From Anaerocolumna jejuensis DSM 15929 (lineage in GTDB: Bacteria > Bacillota > Clostridia > Lachnospirales > Lachnospiraceae), in contig NZ_FRAC01000017.1 in assembly GCF_900142215.1 (NCBI RefSeq), forward strand, positions 1-64,000: 64,000 nt of DNA, in the 5' to 3' direction. The notes below the pieces were generated by a model, which was given only the letters and a program-made list of their open reading frames with translations, made no database searches and was not told the origin of the DNA. Position numbers and translations under genes: made by a program. Below are positions 63,348-64,000 of this stretch, piece after piece; within the stretch, counting starts at the first letter, position 1; the number at the start of each line of letters is the position of its first letter.

Positions 63348-64000
63348 ATGCCCCCGATAAAAAAAATCTTAAGGAAAATCAAAAAAAACATCAAAAAAAC
63401 CGGCAAGAAGCTTGTCATGTTTCTATACCGGATTGAGACCAGGCTGCTCCCTGTCAATAAACGCATCATTGTATTTGAAAGCAATATGGGAAGAAATTAT
63501 ACCGGAAACCCCAAAGCGGTCTATGAGGAAATGGTAAATCAGGGATTGGATAAGAAGTACCGCTGTTATTATATGCTGGATAATGTGAAAACACCTATAC
63601 CGGGCAGTGCCGTTAAAATAAGGAGGACAAGGGTCCGGTATTTCTTTCTTATGGGAATTGCAGGTGTTTGGGTAAGCGATTCCAGAATGCCCAACTACAT
63701 TAAGAAGCGGGAGGGAGTACGCTATATTCAGACCTGGCATGGTACACCTCTAAAGAAGCTGGCACTTGATATGGATTCTGTCAATATGGCAGGGGAAACA
63801 AACATTGAGAAATATAAGAGAAGTTTCTTTGTGAATACCAGGACCTGGGACTATCTGATATCCCAGAACTACTATTCTACCGAAATATTCAGAAGGGCCT
63901 TTGCCTTTGATAAGACGATGCTGGAAATTGGATATCCCAGGAATGATGTCCTCTTTTATGGAAATAATCCGGAATATATTGATAAGCTTAAGAAGCAGAT
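63348..64000 (+). CDS. CDP-glycerol glycerophosphotransferase (partial)
   Basis: The frame runs off the window end after about 217 codons. After a Lys-rich N-terminus it has IIVFESNMGRNYTGNPKAVY, IQTWHGTPLKKLALDMD and IGYPRNDVL, as in TagB/TagF family enzymes that add glycerol phosphate to teichoic-acid chains at the membrane. It follows tagD by 21 bases, with GGAG before the ATG. Whether it is a primase (TagB) or polymerase (TagF) cannot be told. Confidence 0.88.
   Translation, partial: MPPIKKILRKIKKNIKKTGKKLVMFLYRIETRLLPVNKRIIVFESNMGRNYTGNPKAVYEEMVNQGLDKKYRCYYMLDNVKTPIPGSAVKIRRTRVRYFFLMGIAGVWVSDSRMPNYIKKREGVRYIQTWHGTPLKKLALDMDSVNMAGETNIEKYKRSFFVNTRTWDYLISQNYYSTEIFRRAFAFDKTMLEIGYPRNDVLFYGNNPEYIDKLKKQ

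Noticed and set aside
1..64000. CRISPR arrays, tRNA and rRNA genes
   Set aside because: The only regular repeat (1-160) has no spacers, and I saw no tRNA cloverleaf or rRNA sequence.

Overview
The window looks like the chromosome of a low-GC Gram-positive anaerobe of the class Clostridia, most likely a saccharolytic member of the Lachnospiraceae. The evidence is a single-chain pyruvate:ferredoxin oxidoreductase, T-box control, a CdaA/CdaR pair, CDP-glycerol (teichoic-acid type) genes, strong AGGAGG ribosome sites, and a degenerate conjugative element of a kind common in that family. Genus and species cannot be fixed from the sequence alone.

Host region 1 (1-14.4 kb): a 36-bp tandem repeat, a sugar isomerase-like gene, a small hypothetical gene, cobO, and an O-antigen-ligase-like membrane protein. 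An alanine-type T-box then controls an AlaA-like transaminase. A 295-bp near-perfect palindrome follows, then an AEC transporter, a DUF89/ARMT1-like phosphatase, nifJ on the minus strand, and a greA-lysS operon.

Integrated island (about 14.46-42.24 kb): it lies just downstream of lysS. A tyrosine integrase with excisionase-like and CopG-like genes sits at the right end, and a 12-bp direct repeat (TACTACAACAAA) is found at both ends. Backbone debris (ParA, DUF6075-like, DUF3970-like, DUF6133-like) shows it descends from an integrative conjugative element that has lost its transfer genes. Several genes are visibly chimeric across deletion joints: ParA/ABC, ABC/adhesin, and possibly 23266-23703. 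Two intact multigene modules occupy the space. Module A (18.5-22.6 kb) is a small protein, a GHKL-type ATPase, an unknown protein and a DUF6339-like protein whose C-terminus looks like the RNA-polymerase-binding domain of GreA. Module B (24.8-39.8 kb) is a small helix-turn-helix protein and two WYL regulators, followed by a tightly packed seven-gene operon: vWA protein, PP2C phosphatase, kinase with zinc ribbon, large SF1 helicase, unknown 530-residue protein, McrB-like AAA+ ATPase with a long coiled coil, and a DUF2357/McrC-like protein with zinc ribbons. I read module B as a TerY-P signalling triad joined to a McrBC-like effector and a helicase, and it is the best candidate for an undescribed conflict system. 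An orphan PoNi-like immunity gene lies between the modules.

Host region 2 (42.7-56.3 kb): a MerR/GyrI-type regulator, then a glycan-use locus. It holds a GH95 fucosidase-like enzyme, a lipoprotein sugar-binding protein and two permeases, a second membrane-anchored binding protein on the opposite strand, a GH5 enzyme, and a histidine kinase/response regulator pair that could sense the imported sugar. A subtilase that seems to have lost its signal peptide follows.

Host region 3 (56.6-64 kb): two membrane proteins, cdaA and cdaR (c-di-AMP synthesis and its regulator), HPr, a 2-isopropylmalate synthase with its own promoter and a leader of about 160 nt, and the start of a teichoic-acid-type locus (tagD and a CDP-glycerol glycerophosphotransferase cut by the window end).
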